Assembly (NCBI RefSeq): GCF_038433465.1 | Contig: NZ_JAESVF010000002.1 | Coordinates: 62,001-126,000, forward strand | DNA from: Galbibacter sp038433465 | Lineage (GTDB): Bacteria > Bacteroidota > Bacteroidia > Flavobacteriales > Flavobacteriaceae | DNA: 64,000 nucleotides | Direction: 5' to 3' | Part shown: positions 1-8,508 of the stretch, piece by piece | How positions within the stretch are numbered: position 1 is the stretch's first letter | Layout: every line of letters begins with the position of its first letter | The notes under the pieces: model-generated | What the model was told of the DNA's origin: nothing | Databases searched by the model: none | The model's input: only the letters and a program-made list of their open reading frames with translations | Translations under genes and position numbers: made by a program

Positions 1-1
1 T

Positions 2-544
2 CCTAATAATTGGATGATTTCTCATAATTTTTTTTTAGCTGAAGAAGGAGAAAAAAAAATTTTTGAACATATGAAATGGAAAACTTCTTTAATTGATACT
101 TTTAAGATTTTTCCTAAATGGATCATTAAGAGTGTTATTAAGAGATATAAAGGGATTTTTCAAGTACATAATTATAAAGGTGTTAATTATCATATTAATT
201 CCAGATATTCTATTATTAATTTAGAGAAGAAAAAAAAATTTGTGGAATATGAGATGAAAGAGGTTAATAAACTTTTTTCTAGGTTTAATGAGGTCGTAAT
301 TATTCGGGTTCCAGTAAAAGAACAAGTAGTAGAACATACATTGAGTGATGATTTAAATTTAAAGAGACTTGTTCGAAATTATGAAGATAATTATTATTTG
401 TTTAAGCAAAATATTAATCATAATAATTTTCGAATTTTAGATTTTTCAGATAAGTTTGAGTTAGACGATTATCATGCTTTTGATACACATTGGAATAAGA
501 AAGGGAATTATAAGTTTCATGAACTTGTAAAATCTTTTTTTTAG
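2..544 (+). CDS. SGNH-like acyltransferase/hydrolase, C-terminal part (5' end outside window)
   Basis: The reading frame is open to the first base of the window (codons before the ATG at 14 read P-N-N-W), so this is the C-terminal part of a longer protein. The end of the protein carries an Asp-Thr-His-Trp-Asn-x-x-Gly stretch. This resembles the catalytic Asp-x-x-His block of SGNH-fold hydrolases and AlgX/AlgJ-type O-acetyltransferases. By family analogy it would modify or deacylate a polysaccharide. It sits directly ahead of a flippase in a polysaccharide cluster, which fits. Lysine and asparagine codons are extremely AT-rich, as in the next genes. The N-terminal GDS block cannot be seen, so the family call is tentative. 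Confidence 0.5.
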   Translation, partial: PNNWMISHNFFLAEEGEKKIFEHMKWKTSLIDTFKIFPKWIIKSVIKRYKGIFQVHNYKGVNYHINSRYSIINLEKKKKFVEYEMKEVNKLFSRFNEVVIIRVPVKEQVVEHTLSDDLNLKRLVRNYEDNYYLFKQNINHNNFRILDFSDKFELDDYHAFDTHWNKKGNYKFHELVKSFF

Positions 545-590
545 AAATAATTTATTGGTATGATTAAATTTTTTAAACCAAACTTTGGTT

Positions 591-2015
591 ATGTTTTTTC
601 GAAAGTTATATAATTCTTCTATATTCACTTCTTGGATATCTCAATTAATCAAAATAGTATTTAGTTTAATTACGTTGCCTATTATTTTAAATAAATTTAA
701 AGTAGAAGAGGTTAATGTTTGGTTTTTATATGCTACGATTGTTGGTATAGGTCAAGGTATTCAGTATGGATTCAATTCTACCTTTATACGTTTTTTCTCA
801 TATTCTTTTGCAGGAATAAAGATTAAATATTTCTTTAAAATTAAAAATAAGATTACTAATAGTGAAGTTAATAAATTTGATAAAGATGAATTTTCAGATC
901 TTTTTAGTGTATTAAAAATAACATTCTTGTTAATAACTACACTGTATTTTCTATTACTGATTAGTATTGGTTCTTATGCAGTTAAAACCCCTATTAGTTA
1001 TCTTGAGAATCCTAATGAAGGATGGATTACTTGGTTTGTAGTTGTGATTAGTACTTCTTTCAATATTTATATGTCCATTTACCAAATTTTTCTTAGAGGA
1101 TTTAATAAAATAGCTCTACTTAATAGAATTATTACAATTGTAAACTTATTTGGAATAATTGTAATTTTAATCATAGGACTATATTTCGCTAGTTTACTTA
1201 GCTTAATTATAGGAGTTCAGTTTATAGCAATACTAACTAGTGTTAGCTTGTATATTATGGCTTTAAAAGCAAATAATTGTTTTTTATATAAAGTTCCTAA
1301 AAGAAAATTTCGATTGGATATATTTAAAGAAGTATGGGATAGTGCATGGAAAAGTGGGACAGCTACAATTTTTGCTACTATAATGAAACATGTTTCAGGG
1401 ATAATTGTGGCGCAGTTATTTAGTCCTGTAACCTCTGCTTCTTTTCTTCTAACTAAAAGGTTATTCGAGTTATTAGAAACTTTAACAATGGTAACGTTTC
1501 AAGCTAAGATACCTGAAATTGCTTCACTAAGAGGAGTGGGTGATATAAAAAGATTAATACCGTTGTTAAGAAGGGTTTTGACTTTATCATATGGAGTATA
1601 TGTTATAGGTGTTTTTGTACTTTTATTTTTTGGCGATTTTTTTATATCATTAATTAAAGCAAATTCTAATCTTGGTAGTCCTTTATTAATAATCTCTTTC
1701 ACGTTTTCTACCTTAATAGTACGGTGGGCAGGAATTAATTTAGCAATTTCAAATCAAGCTAATTATGTATACGAGCATATCATTGGAACTATAACGTTTA
1801 TTTTTTATTTTATTTTTGTTTTGTTATTATATAAATATATTGGTGTTATTGTTTTTCCTATTTCAATTATGATAGCAACAATGATAACTGCCCCTATAAT
1901 AATAAATAGAACTTATAAAACTCTTGATACAACATTCATAGATTTTGAAAAATATATATTTTTTCCCACACTTTTATTAGTTATAATACTGTGTGCAATT
2001 TATATATTTCTTTAA
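591..2015 (+). CDS. Polysaccharide flippase (Wzx/MATE-like, oligosaccharide flippase family)
   Basis: This is a polytopic inner-membrane protein of about 474 residues with roughly a dozen hydrophobic segments, the size and layout of Wzx/RfbX flippases. These move undecaprenyl-linked repeat units to the periplasmic face. An upstream in-frame TTG at 585 exists, but the ATG at 591 gives the natural basic start M-F-F-R-K. Neighbours (Wzy-like proteins, WecA, GT26) support a role in surface-glycan assembly. The gene is very AT-rich, as is usual for strain-variable O-antigen genes. No substrate can be inferred from sequence. Confidence 0.82.
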   Translation: MFFRKLYNSSIFTSWISQLIKIVFSLITLPIILNKFKVEEVNVWFLYATIVGIGQGIQYGFNSTFIRFFSYSFAGIKIKYFFKIKNKITNSEVNKFDKDEFSDLFSVLKITFLLITTLYFLLLISIGSYAVKTPISYLENPNEGWITWFVVVISTSFNIYMSIYQIFLRGFNKIALLNRIITIVNLFGIIVILIIGLYFASLLSLIIGVQFIAILTSVSLYIMALKANNCFLYKVPKRKFRLDIFKEVWDSAWKSGTATIFATIMKHVSGIIVAQLFSPVTSASFLLTKRLFELLETLTMVTFQAKIPEIASLRGVGDIKRLIPLLRRVLTLSYGVYVIGVFVLLFFGDFFISLIKANSNLGSPLLIISFTFSTLIVRWAGINLAISNQANYVYEHIIGTITFIFYFIFVLLLYKYIGVIVFPISIMIATMITAPIIINRTYKTLDTTFIDFEKYIFFPTLLLVIILCAIYIFL

Positions 2016-2037
2016 ATTCAATATTTTAAAGTATTTA

Positions 2038-3318
2038 ATGGAAAAACAGGTAATATACATATGTACATTTTTTATTTTTGTTATTGTACTTCAACCAATA
2101 ATAGGATTACTTTTATTTAACCTAATTGAAAACAATTTAATTATTAATTATTTTCCTTTAATTAAGGATTTTATGATATTTTCTATTTTTGGATTGATGC
2201 TATTGTATGTAGGCTTTACTTTGAAAATTAAGAGAGAATATTTAAGAGTATATATTTATTTTTCATTGCTGCTTTTTTTTATTGCCGTAAGTTTTTTTTA
2301 TTCCGAAGCAAATTTCTATTTTAAGATATATAATATTAGGAGAATTTTAATTTTATATTTAATTTTTTTTTCTTTTCATGGGCTTTATCAGACTAATAAT
2401 TTTAGAGTGGTTAAAAAAGTAGTGCTAATTATTACGTTGTCTATATGTGTTTTCGGCATGATTGAATATTTTTTGCCAGATATATTTTGGAATGATTGGT
2501 TGAATCTTCCTAATTATTGGAATAATGACACACAAGGAGGAATTGAAATAAAAGGACTCAAAGAAACGGGAAGAGGATATACTTCAGATCTATATTTTTT
2601 ATTTCATGAAAAGTATAGAAGAATGTTATCTTTTTTTTTAGAACCTTCTACTCTTGGTTCTTATTTTTCGTATATTTTTGCTTTTTATTATTTTTCTAAG
2701 AAATTTAAATATAAGAAATATTTTCTAACCTTAGTTTTCATATGTGGCTTAATGGTCTTTTCAAAGATTTTTATACTTTCAATTATTCTGATATTGGCTA
2801 TTGATATTCTAAAATTTAATTTGAAACTTTCTTTTATTTTGATGACGCCTTTATTTATTTATTTAGGATATTTGATGACAGAAGGGGAACGAGTGCATGG
2901 GTCTTTTTCTCATATTATTGGTGTTTATACTGGATTTGAAGTTGCGATTAATGATATATTAGGAAGAGGAGTGGGGATGGCAGGTAATAGACCAATGAAT
3001 CCTACAACTAATATAGTAAACGGAATGAATGGAGCAGAAAGTGGATTTGGTAATGTGTTGGCGCAGATGGGGTTGAGTGGAATCATAATAAGTATTATTC
3101 TTTATTATATTATGTCAAGAGCTTATTTGATATATAAACAGACAAATAACTCTGATTATTATGGTCTTGCAATAATGATTCTTGTTTATTATTTAAACTA
3201 TAATTTGTCTGCTTCTAGTCTAGCTTTAACGGGTAATTTTATAGTTTTTACTTTAGCAGGAATTTATTTAAATAAAAATATTTTAATGACAAACAAAAAT
3301 GCAAATTCAATTTTTTAA
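2038..3318 (+). CDS. Wzy-like O-antigen polymerase / O-antigen ligase family membrane protein
   Basis: Polytopic membrane protein (about 426 residues, around ten hydrophobic segments) with a large periplasmic loop near the C-terminus that reads G-x-G-V-G-M-A-G ... E-S-G-F-G-N-V-L-A-Q-M-G. This is the usual late loop of Wzy polymerases. It would polymerise repeat units on undecaprenyl carrier in the periplasm. The frame is open from a GTG at 1993 inside the flippase gene, but the ATG at 2038, 22 bases after the flippase stop, is the more natural start. Its end overlaps the next gene by 20 bases. Of the three Wzy/WaaL-like proteins here this is the best polymerase candidate; that assignment is inference. 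Confidence 0.72.
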   Translation: MEKQVIYICTFFIFVIVLQPIIGLLLFNLIENNLIINYFPLIKDFMIFSIFGLMLLYVGFTLKIKREYLRVYIYFSLLLFFIAVSFFYSEANFYFKIYNIRRILILYLIFFSFHGLYQTNNFRVVKKVVLIITLSICVFGMIEYFLPDIFWNDWLNLPNYWNNDTQGGIEIKGLKETGRGYTSDLYFLFHEKYRRMLSFFLEPSTLGSYFSYIFAFYYFSKKFKYKKYFLTLVFICGLMVFSKIFILSIILILAIDILKFNLKLSFILMTPLFIYLGYLMTEGERVHGSFSHIIGVYTGFEVAINDILGRGVGMAGNRPMNPTTNIVNGMNGAESGFGNVLAQMGLSGIIISIILYYIMSRAYLIYKQTNNSDYYGLAIMILVYYLNYNLSASSLALTGNFIVFTLAGIYLNKNILMTNKNANSIF

Positions 3319-4126
3319 TCCAAAATTTTTATATAATAAGAGAAAATCTATAATAAAACGTATGAAAAATATTCCAACAAATATTGCTTGGAAATATGTG
3401 TTGTATTTTTTGGAAAAAGGTTACGTTCATAGTTTAGATTATTCTAAAATAAGCAACCTTAAAGATTTTCATAAAGAGAAAAAAGCTATTATTTGCGGGA
3501 ATGGACCTAGTGTTGATATAGCGTTTTTAGAAGAATTGAGTAAAAGGGAAGATTATATTATTTTTTGTGCGAATAGAATACATTTAATATATAATGAAAC
3601 AGAGTTTAGACCGGATTACGTATTTACTTCTGATGAACAGGTAATAAAAGATTTTGGCGAAGAAATTATTTCTAATAATGTTAATAAAACTTTTATAATT
3701 TCGAAAAAAAAACCTTTAATAAGGGAAGATTATACATGGGGTTTTATTTTAAATCATAGACCGTTTAGATTCCAAGATGATGTGTTAAAAGGTTTTTCAA
3801 GTGGTGCAGGATCATTGTTTCCTGCTATACAATTAGCATATTATATGGGGATAAATGAAATGTATTTGTATGGAGTTGATCATAATTTTAAGTATACGAA
3901 ACGCAAAGATGGTATGACAAACGGCGAAGGGAATCATTTTATAAAAAATTATAGAAATAACAAGGATTGGATTCCCCCAACATATGATTTAGTGGAGCAA
4001 GCTTTTGTAGAATGTGATAATTTTTTGAGAAAAAATGGGGGAATGTTACTTAATGCTACTAATGGTGGTAAACTAGAAGTTCTTGATAGGATTTCTTATA
4101 AGGATCTAATAATAATGGATAAATGA
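3299..4126 (+). CDS. DUF115 / MptE-like (Maf-type) protein, possible glycan-modifying enzyme
   Basis: A 275-residue soluble protein with a nucleotide-binding-like G-N-G-P-S motif at residues 67-71. A C-terminal N-A-T-N-G-G-K-L block (residues about 252-259) matches the pattern of DUF115/6-hydroxymethylpterin-pyrophosphokinase-like and flagellin Maf proteins. Sialyltransferases of family GT42 share the early G-N-G-P-S motif, so a transferase role is possible. The 20-base overlap with the polymerase gene and the ATGA overlap with the next gene place it in the glycan operon. Family members of this kind in surface-glycan clusters are poorly characterised. The exact reaction is unknown. Confidence 0.6.
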   Translation: MQIQFFNPKFLYNKRKSIIKRMKNIPTNIAWKYVLYFLEKGYVHSLDYSKISNLKDFHKEKKAIICGNGPSVDIAFLEELSKREDYIIFCANRIHLIYNETEFRPDYVFTSDEQVIKDFGEEIISNNVNKTFIISKKKPLIREDYTWGFILNHRPFRFQDDVLKGFSSGAGSLFPAIQLAYYMGINEMYLYGVDHNFKYTKRKDGMTNGEGNHFIKNYRNNKDWIPPTYDLVEQAFVECDNFLRKNGGMLLNATNGGKLEVLDRISYKDLIIMDK

Positions 4127-4806
4127 AATTAGAGTTTGAATTGGAGAAATCCTATGATATTTTAATCAAAAGGATTATGAAGTCATGGGATGTAGATTCA
4201 TATTGCATTATTAATTTTTTATACTATTCTAACTATACATTATTAAGGAAAGATAAAGAGTATTTAAATGCAATTGAGAATTCAACGTATTTATTTCCAG
4301 ACGGTATTGGAATGCAAATATTGTATAAGCATAAGTATAATATTAAATTGCCAAATGTAAATGGAACTGATTTTACCCCTGAATTATTGGCTTTTATCTT
4401 TTCAAATAAAATTCCGATTGCAATATATGGAACAACTACTTCAAATTTATTCTTTTTTGAAAAGTGGCTCATGGAAAATTATAATAAGCAGTCTTACTAT
4501 ATAAAAGATGGTTTCAGTCTGTTAGATTTTAAATTGATAAAGAATAAGTCTGTTTTATTAGTTGGTAGAGGCAGTCCATTACAAGAAAAATGGGTACTAC
4601 AAAATTTGGATATAATAAAAGAAAAAGAACTTTTGGTATTAACAGTAGGTGGGTTTTTTGATTATTTTTCACCAAATAATAAAAGAGCTCCTATTCTATT
4701 TAGGAAATTAAAATTAGAATTTTTATATAGATTTTTACAATCTCCAAAAAGAAATTTTAAAAAATTTTTTAGAAATTTCAATATAATTAACGATTTATTC
4801 GAGTGA
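4123..4806 (+). CDS. WecG/TagA/CpsF-family glycosyltransferase (GT26)
   Basis: A 227-residue protein with the family hallmarks: F-P-D-G-I-G near residue 60, N-G-T-D-F, the central V-G-R-G-S-P-x-Q-E-K-W block, and G-G-F-F-D-Y-F-S followed by R-A-P and a basic C-terminal tail. GT26 enzymes such as WecG and TagA add the second sugar (N-acetylmannosamine or its uronic acid) to undecaprenyl-PP-GlcNAc at the membrane. The start ATG overlaps the previous stop (ATGA). Together with the WecA-like protein downstream it supplies the first two steps of repeat-unit assembly. No other classical glycosyltransferase is visible in the window; others presumably lie upstream. Confidence 0.85.
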   Translation: MKLEFELEKSYDILIKRIMKSWDVDSYCIINFLYYSNYTLLRKDKEYLNAIENSTYLFPDGIGMQILYKHKYNIKLPNVNGTDFTPELLAFIFSNKIPIAIYGTTTSNLFFFEKWLMENYNKQSYYIKDGFSLLDFKLIKNKSVLLVGRGSPLQEKWVLQNLDIIKEKELLVLTVGGFFDYFSPNNKRAPILFRKLKLEFLYRFLQSPKRNFKKFFRNFNIINDLFE

Positions 4807-5984
4807 AGTATATTATGAAGGAATTATTTTCATTAGAATTAAAGTATATAGGGTTTTATTTTTTTGTATTTACATTAGCATTGCCCTTACCATTGATAAT
4901 ATCAAGTTTTGCAATGGGATTTTTGATTTTAAATTCGATATATCTGAGCAAGAAAAGCAAATTTAAATTTGATATTTTCATATTGTTTTCTGCTTTGTTT
5001 TTTTTTATAGATGTCATCACTTTATTTCTAGCTGATAATAGGGGATTTGAAAATAATATGATGTTTAGCGAAACAAAAATTACCTTTCTTGTATTGCCTT
5101 TGTTTTTTGCTAATATAAGTGAAGATTTATATAAGATAAAAAATCAATTATATTTTATTTTTGTGTTAGGAGTACTGACATATGTTATTTATGCATGGTT
5201 ATTTTTAATTTTTAATATTATAATCTTTAATGTTAAAATTAATCAATATATACTAATTGAACTGCTTCAGAAAGAATTACCTGGATCATATCATCATACA
5301 TATATAGGTAGTTATATGGTTTTTTCGTGTGTATTATTATTTTTTAATCTTATTGAGAATAATAAATCTTTAAATAAAAGAATTATAATTACCTATTTTT
5401 TTCTTTTTGTATCTTTAGTATATATAGGATCCAAATTATCGATTCTATTATTGATTTTATTTTCTTCTATGATTTTACTTTTTTCAAACCTTTCTATAAA
5501 AAAATCATTAAGTGTAATATCAATATTTATTTTTCTAATGGGATTATTAATATTTTCAATAAAGGATTATATTATTTACAGATTAGTAGATCAATCATTT
5601 GCCCATAGACTATTATATTTTTCAAAATCATGGAGTATTATAAAAGAAAACTTATTTTTTGGTATCGGATCAGAATCAATTAAAAAAATATTCTTCCCAA
5701 TAGGAGATAATAGTGTTAGACTGATTCCACATAATGTTTTTTTAAGAGAAACATTATCAAATGGAATTTTTGGACTTGTAATAATATCTACAATTTTTAT
5801 AATACTGATATATAGGTCTATAGTGTTTAGAGACCAAAAGTTATTGTTTTTTTCATTACTTATATTGTCATATTGTATGATAGAAGATTATATATATCTA
5901 CAAAGAGGAGTATTGTTTTTTATATTTTTTTCTTCAATTATGTATTATACTACTAACTATGAAAAAAATCAAGGGGTAGGTTAA
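4803..5984 (+). CDS. O-antigen ligase family (WaaL/Wzy-like) membrane protein
   Basis: Polytopic membrane protein of about 393 residues. Near residue 310 it has the family pattern P-H-N-V-F-L-R-E-T-L-S-N-G-I-F-G, the periplasmic His-Asn loop of O-antigen ligase/polymerase (PF04932-type) proteins. It would join or polymerise undecaprenyl-linked glycan in the periplasm. The start is uncertain: a GTG at 4803 overlaps the previous stop (GTGA), and an in-frame ATG lies at 4815. The gene is very AT-rich. It is the second of three such proteins in the cluster. Confidence 0.75.
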   Translation: MKYIMKELFSLELKYIGFYFFVFTLALPLPLIISSFAMGFLILNSIYLSKKSKFKFDIFILFSALFFFIDVITLFLADNRGFENNMMFSETKITFLVLPLFFANISEDLYKIKNQLYFIFVLGVLTYVIYAWLFLIFNIIIFNVKINQYILIELLQKELPGSYHHTYIGSYMVFSCVLLFFNLIENNKSLNKRIIITYFFLFVSLVYIGSKLSILLLILFSSMILLFSNLSIKKSLSVISIFIFLMGLLIFSIKDYIIYRLVDQSFAHRLLYFSKSWSIIKENLFFGIGSESIKKIFFPIGDNSVRLIPHNVFLRETLSNGIFGLVIISTIFIILIYRSIVFRDQKLLFFSLLILSYCMIEDYIYLQRGVLFFIFFSSIMYYTTNYEKNQGVG

Positions 5985-6003
5985 TTATTAAAATTTTAAA
6001 TAA

Positions 6004-7137
6004 ATGTATTTTCTAGAAACCGCAATCTTACTTTTTGTAGGAGCTTTTCTCTTAACATATTTAACAATACCTAAAATTATAGGTGTTGTTCAATATAAAA
6101 AATTAATGGATAACCCTAATGAACGTAGTTCTCATAAGCAAGTCACACCAACATTAGGGGGGATATCTTTTTTTTATTGTTTAATCTTTGTTATTTTTTT
6201 TTTGAGAGACAGAGACCTTCATAATGAAGCTATTTATTTAATCCCTGGTTTAACAGTACTTTTTATTGTTGGATTAAAAGACGATTTGGTTGTCTTATCA
6301 CCATTAACAAAGCTAATTGCTCAAATTTTAGCAGTTTCATTTATTCTCTCGAGTGATAGTTTTATAATTTATTCCTTAAATGGATTTCTTAATATAAATG
6401 AAATCCCTTATTTTCTTTACTTGTTAATAGGTGGTTTTTTAATGATTACAATTATTAATGCGTATAACCTTATTGATGGGATTGACGGCTTGGCAGCGAT
6501 GGTTGGTATTGTTATCTTAATGTTGTACACTACTATATTTTACATGTCTAACGAATATTTTTATGCCTTACTGTGTATAGCATTAAATGCGTGTTTAATG
6601 GCTTTTTTAGGGTATAATTTGTCGTCCACAAAAAAAATATTTATGGGTGATACGGGTTCTTTAATTGTAGGATTTATGATTGCAATGTTTACACTTAAAT
6701 TTTTAGCATTAAAGCCTACAGCATACAAAGAATTACCTTTTCTTTTAGAAAATGCACCTTTGGTAGCAATAGGTATCTTAATCGTGCCATTATTTGATAC
6801 GGCACGTGTTTTTACTCTAAGAATTGTAAATAAGCGAGGGCCATTTTCACCAGATAGAAATCATACACACCACATTTTAGTTGATTATTTGAACTTAACT
6901 CACCAACAAGCAAGCTTTATAATAGCGAGTTTTAATTTTATTTTCGTCGTACTTTTAATCGTATTAGGAAGTACATCCAGCAATTTATGGATGATCATTG
7001 CTCTTGTCTTGGCTGTTATTTTCTTAACGTATCTTTTTTATCGTTTAGACTATAGCTTTACAAATTTAAAACGAAAGTTATTTGTGAAGAAAAAAGTAGA
7101 AGACTTCAAAGGAAAACTAAAGAAGAAAAACGATTAA
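6004..7137 (+). CDS. wecA: WecA-like undecaprenyl-phosphate sugar-1-phosphate transferase (GT4/MraY family)
   Basis: Polytopic membrane enzyme of 377 residues that transfers a sugar-1-phosphate (GlcNAc-1-P in WecA/TagO) from UDP-sugar to undecaprenyl phosphate, starting glycan assembly on the cytoplasmic face. Visible motifs are D-N-P-N-E-R-S-S-H-K near residue 38, T-P-T-L-G-G-I, the D-D of G-L-K-D-D-L, N-A-Y-N-L-I-D-G-I-D-G-L, G-D-T-G-S-L, and the C-terminal D-R-x-H-x-H-H block. The exact sugar is not predictable. Base composition begins to look less AT-rich here than in the previous genes. The symbol is by family, not proven orthology. Confidence 0.85.
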   Translation: MYFLETAILLFVGAFLLTYLTIPKIIGVVQYKKLMDNPNERSSHKQVTPTLGGISFFYCLIFVIFFLRDRDLHNEAIYLIPGLTVLFIVGLKDDLVVLSPLTKLIAQILAVSFILSSDSFIIYSLNGFLNINEIPYFLYLLIGGFLMITIINAYNLIDGIDGLAAMVGIVILMLYTTIFYMSNEYFYALLCIALNACLMAFLGYNLSSTKKIFMGDTGSLIVGFMIAMFTLKFLALKPTAYKELPFLLENAPLVAIGILIVPLFDTARVFTLRIVNKRGPFSPDRNHTHHILVDYLNLTHQQASFIIASFNFIFVVLLIVLGSTSSNLWMIIALVLAVIFLTYLFYRLDYSFTNLKRKLFVKKKVEDFKGKLKKKND

Positions 7138-7143
7138 TTAATC

Positions 7144-8412
7144 TTGAATATTCTCTTTAAAAATATCAAAGCAGTATTTTACCAAGACGAAAATAGTAGC
7201 TTGTTGCAACGCTTATTTTGGAACACGTTATATCTAGCATTTTTCTTTCTTCCATTAGATATCAATCTGCCAACGCCTTTTTTTATGATAGCAATCGTAA
7301 TAGGCGTTGTAAATATTTTTAAAAGTAATTTAAAGTACAATCCTAAAAATAGGTTGTTATTACTTTTTCCGTTGTATTTTATCGTGTTGTGCCTAAGTTT
7401 ATTGTATACCGAAAACCTAGAAGACGGATTCAAACTCATACAGCGGTCATTATCCTTATTGTTATTTCCTGTAATTTTCCTTTTTTTAAAAGAAGACGCC
7501 TCTTCTGTACGTAAGCTTTTTAATTTCTTATTATACGGATTAATCTTGTCGTTTTTGATCAATTTTATAATTGTATTAACCGATGCTTTTACTGTTTTAC
7601 AGAGTCTTCCAGATCAAGTATCTCTTTGGAAAAAAGTAACTATTGGATGGCAATTTTTCATGCACAGACAATTTTCAAGCTTGGTCAACCCAGGTTATAT
7701 TTCGTTATACATTATATTGGTTTTAAGCTTTTATCTGAAGAAAGAACTGAACTCTTTAAGTAGGTTAGCAACAGTTCTAATCCTATTTTTATACCTCTTC
7801 TTATTGGCATCAAAAGCAGCGTATATTACTATGTTTTTAATGTCATTTATGCTGATTTATAAAGTGCCAGATATAACAAAAAAGTACTTACTTTATGTGG
7901 TTTTTGCTCTGGGAAGTATTGTTTTTATTAGTAATCCACGACTATTTAATTCCAAATATAACTTTCCTCAGAATGTTTATGAGACCAACCCAACCATCTC
8001 ATGGAATGCCAGATTGCTTACTTGGACTTCGGCTGTAAATACCATAGAAAAACAACCTTTTATAGGCTACGGAGTAGGTGATGCACATGATGCTTTGGTT
8101 AATACTTATTTGGATTTAGGCAACTCAGAAAATTACGAACACAGATACAATGCACACAATCAATTTTTAGAAACTTGGTTGCAAACTGGTGCTGTGGGCG
8201 TTTTAATTTTAACGGTGATATTTACTTTTCTCGCGCTTTCAACACGAAGAAGTTTTAACGAATTCTCGGTCTTTTTAGCCTTGTTTTTAGCTTTAATGTT
8301 TGAATCAATGTTAGTGCGATTCAACGGAGTAGTATTTTTCTCAATTATAGTTCCTTTACTGCTGAAAGAACGCAGTATTTTAAGCAGTCAGATTATTAGG
8401 AATGTAACTTAG
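7144..8412 (+). CDS. O-antigen ligase family (WaaL/Wzy-like) membrane protein
   Basis: A 422-residue polytopic protein with the ligase-type loop Y-N-A-H-N-Q-F-L-E-T-W-L-Q-T-G-A-V-G near residue 335, preceded by F-I-G-Y-G-V-G-D. This is the canonical pattern of WaaL/RfaL-like ligases and the best candidate here for glycan-to-lipid A transfer. The start is taken as TTG at 7144. It lies seven bases after the WecA stop in the same frame, and no early in-frame ATG exists before a hydrophobic segment. It is the last gene of the cluster. An inverted repeat (8455-8499) lies between it and the convergent histidine kinase gene. Confidence 0.77.
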   Translation: MNILFKNIKAVFYQDENSSLLQRLFWNTLYLAFFFLPLDINLPTPFFMIAIVIGVVNIFKSNLKYNPKNRLLLLFPLYFIVLCLSLLYTENLEDGFKLIQRSLSLLLFPVIFLFLKEDASSVRKLFNFLLYGLILSFLINFIIVLTDAFTVLQSLPDQVSLWKKVTIGWQFFMHRQFSSLVNPGYISLYIILVLSFYLKKELNSLSRLATVLILFLYLFLLASKAAYITMFLMSFMLIYKVPDITKKYLLYVVFALGSIVFISNPRLFNSKYNFPQNVYETNPTISWNARLLTWTSAVNTIEKQPFIGYGVGDAHDALVNTYLDLGNSENYEHRYNAHNQFLETWLQTGAVGVLILTVIFTFLALSTRRSFNEFSVFLALFLALMFESMLVRFNGVVFFSIIVPLLLKERSILSSQIIRNVT

Positions 8413-8454
8413 TTTACCTTCGAATTTGATTTTAAATCAGTCTTGAGTTCCCTG

Positions 8455-8499
8455 CCTACCGGAAGGTAGGTTTGTTTCGTTTTTGTGTCAAGACAAAAA
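8455..8499. terminator. Inverted repeats between convergent genes
   Basis: Two small hairpins lie in the 96-base gap between convergent stops: CCTACC-ggaa-GGTAGG (8455-8470) and TTTTTGT-gtcaag-ACAAAAA (8480-8499). The second has A/T tracts on both arms and could stop transcription from both sides. The first belongs to a palindrome type (CCTGCC/GGTAGG) also echoed at about 40917-40938, so it may be an interspersed element rather than a terminator. Confidence 0.45.
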
Positions 8500-8508
8500 T
8501 GAAAATAT

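Noticed and set aside
7179..7562. 127-residue minus-strand frame in the ligase gene
   Set aside because: Antisense shadow; the plus strand encodes a polytopic membrane protein with family motifs.
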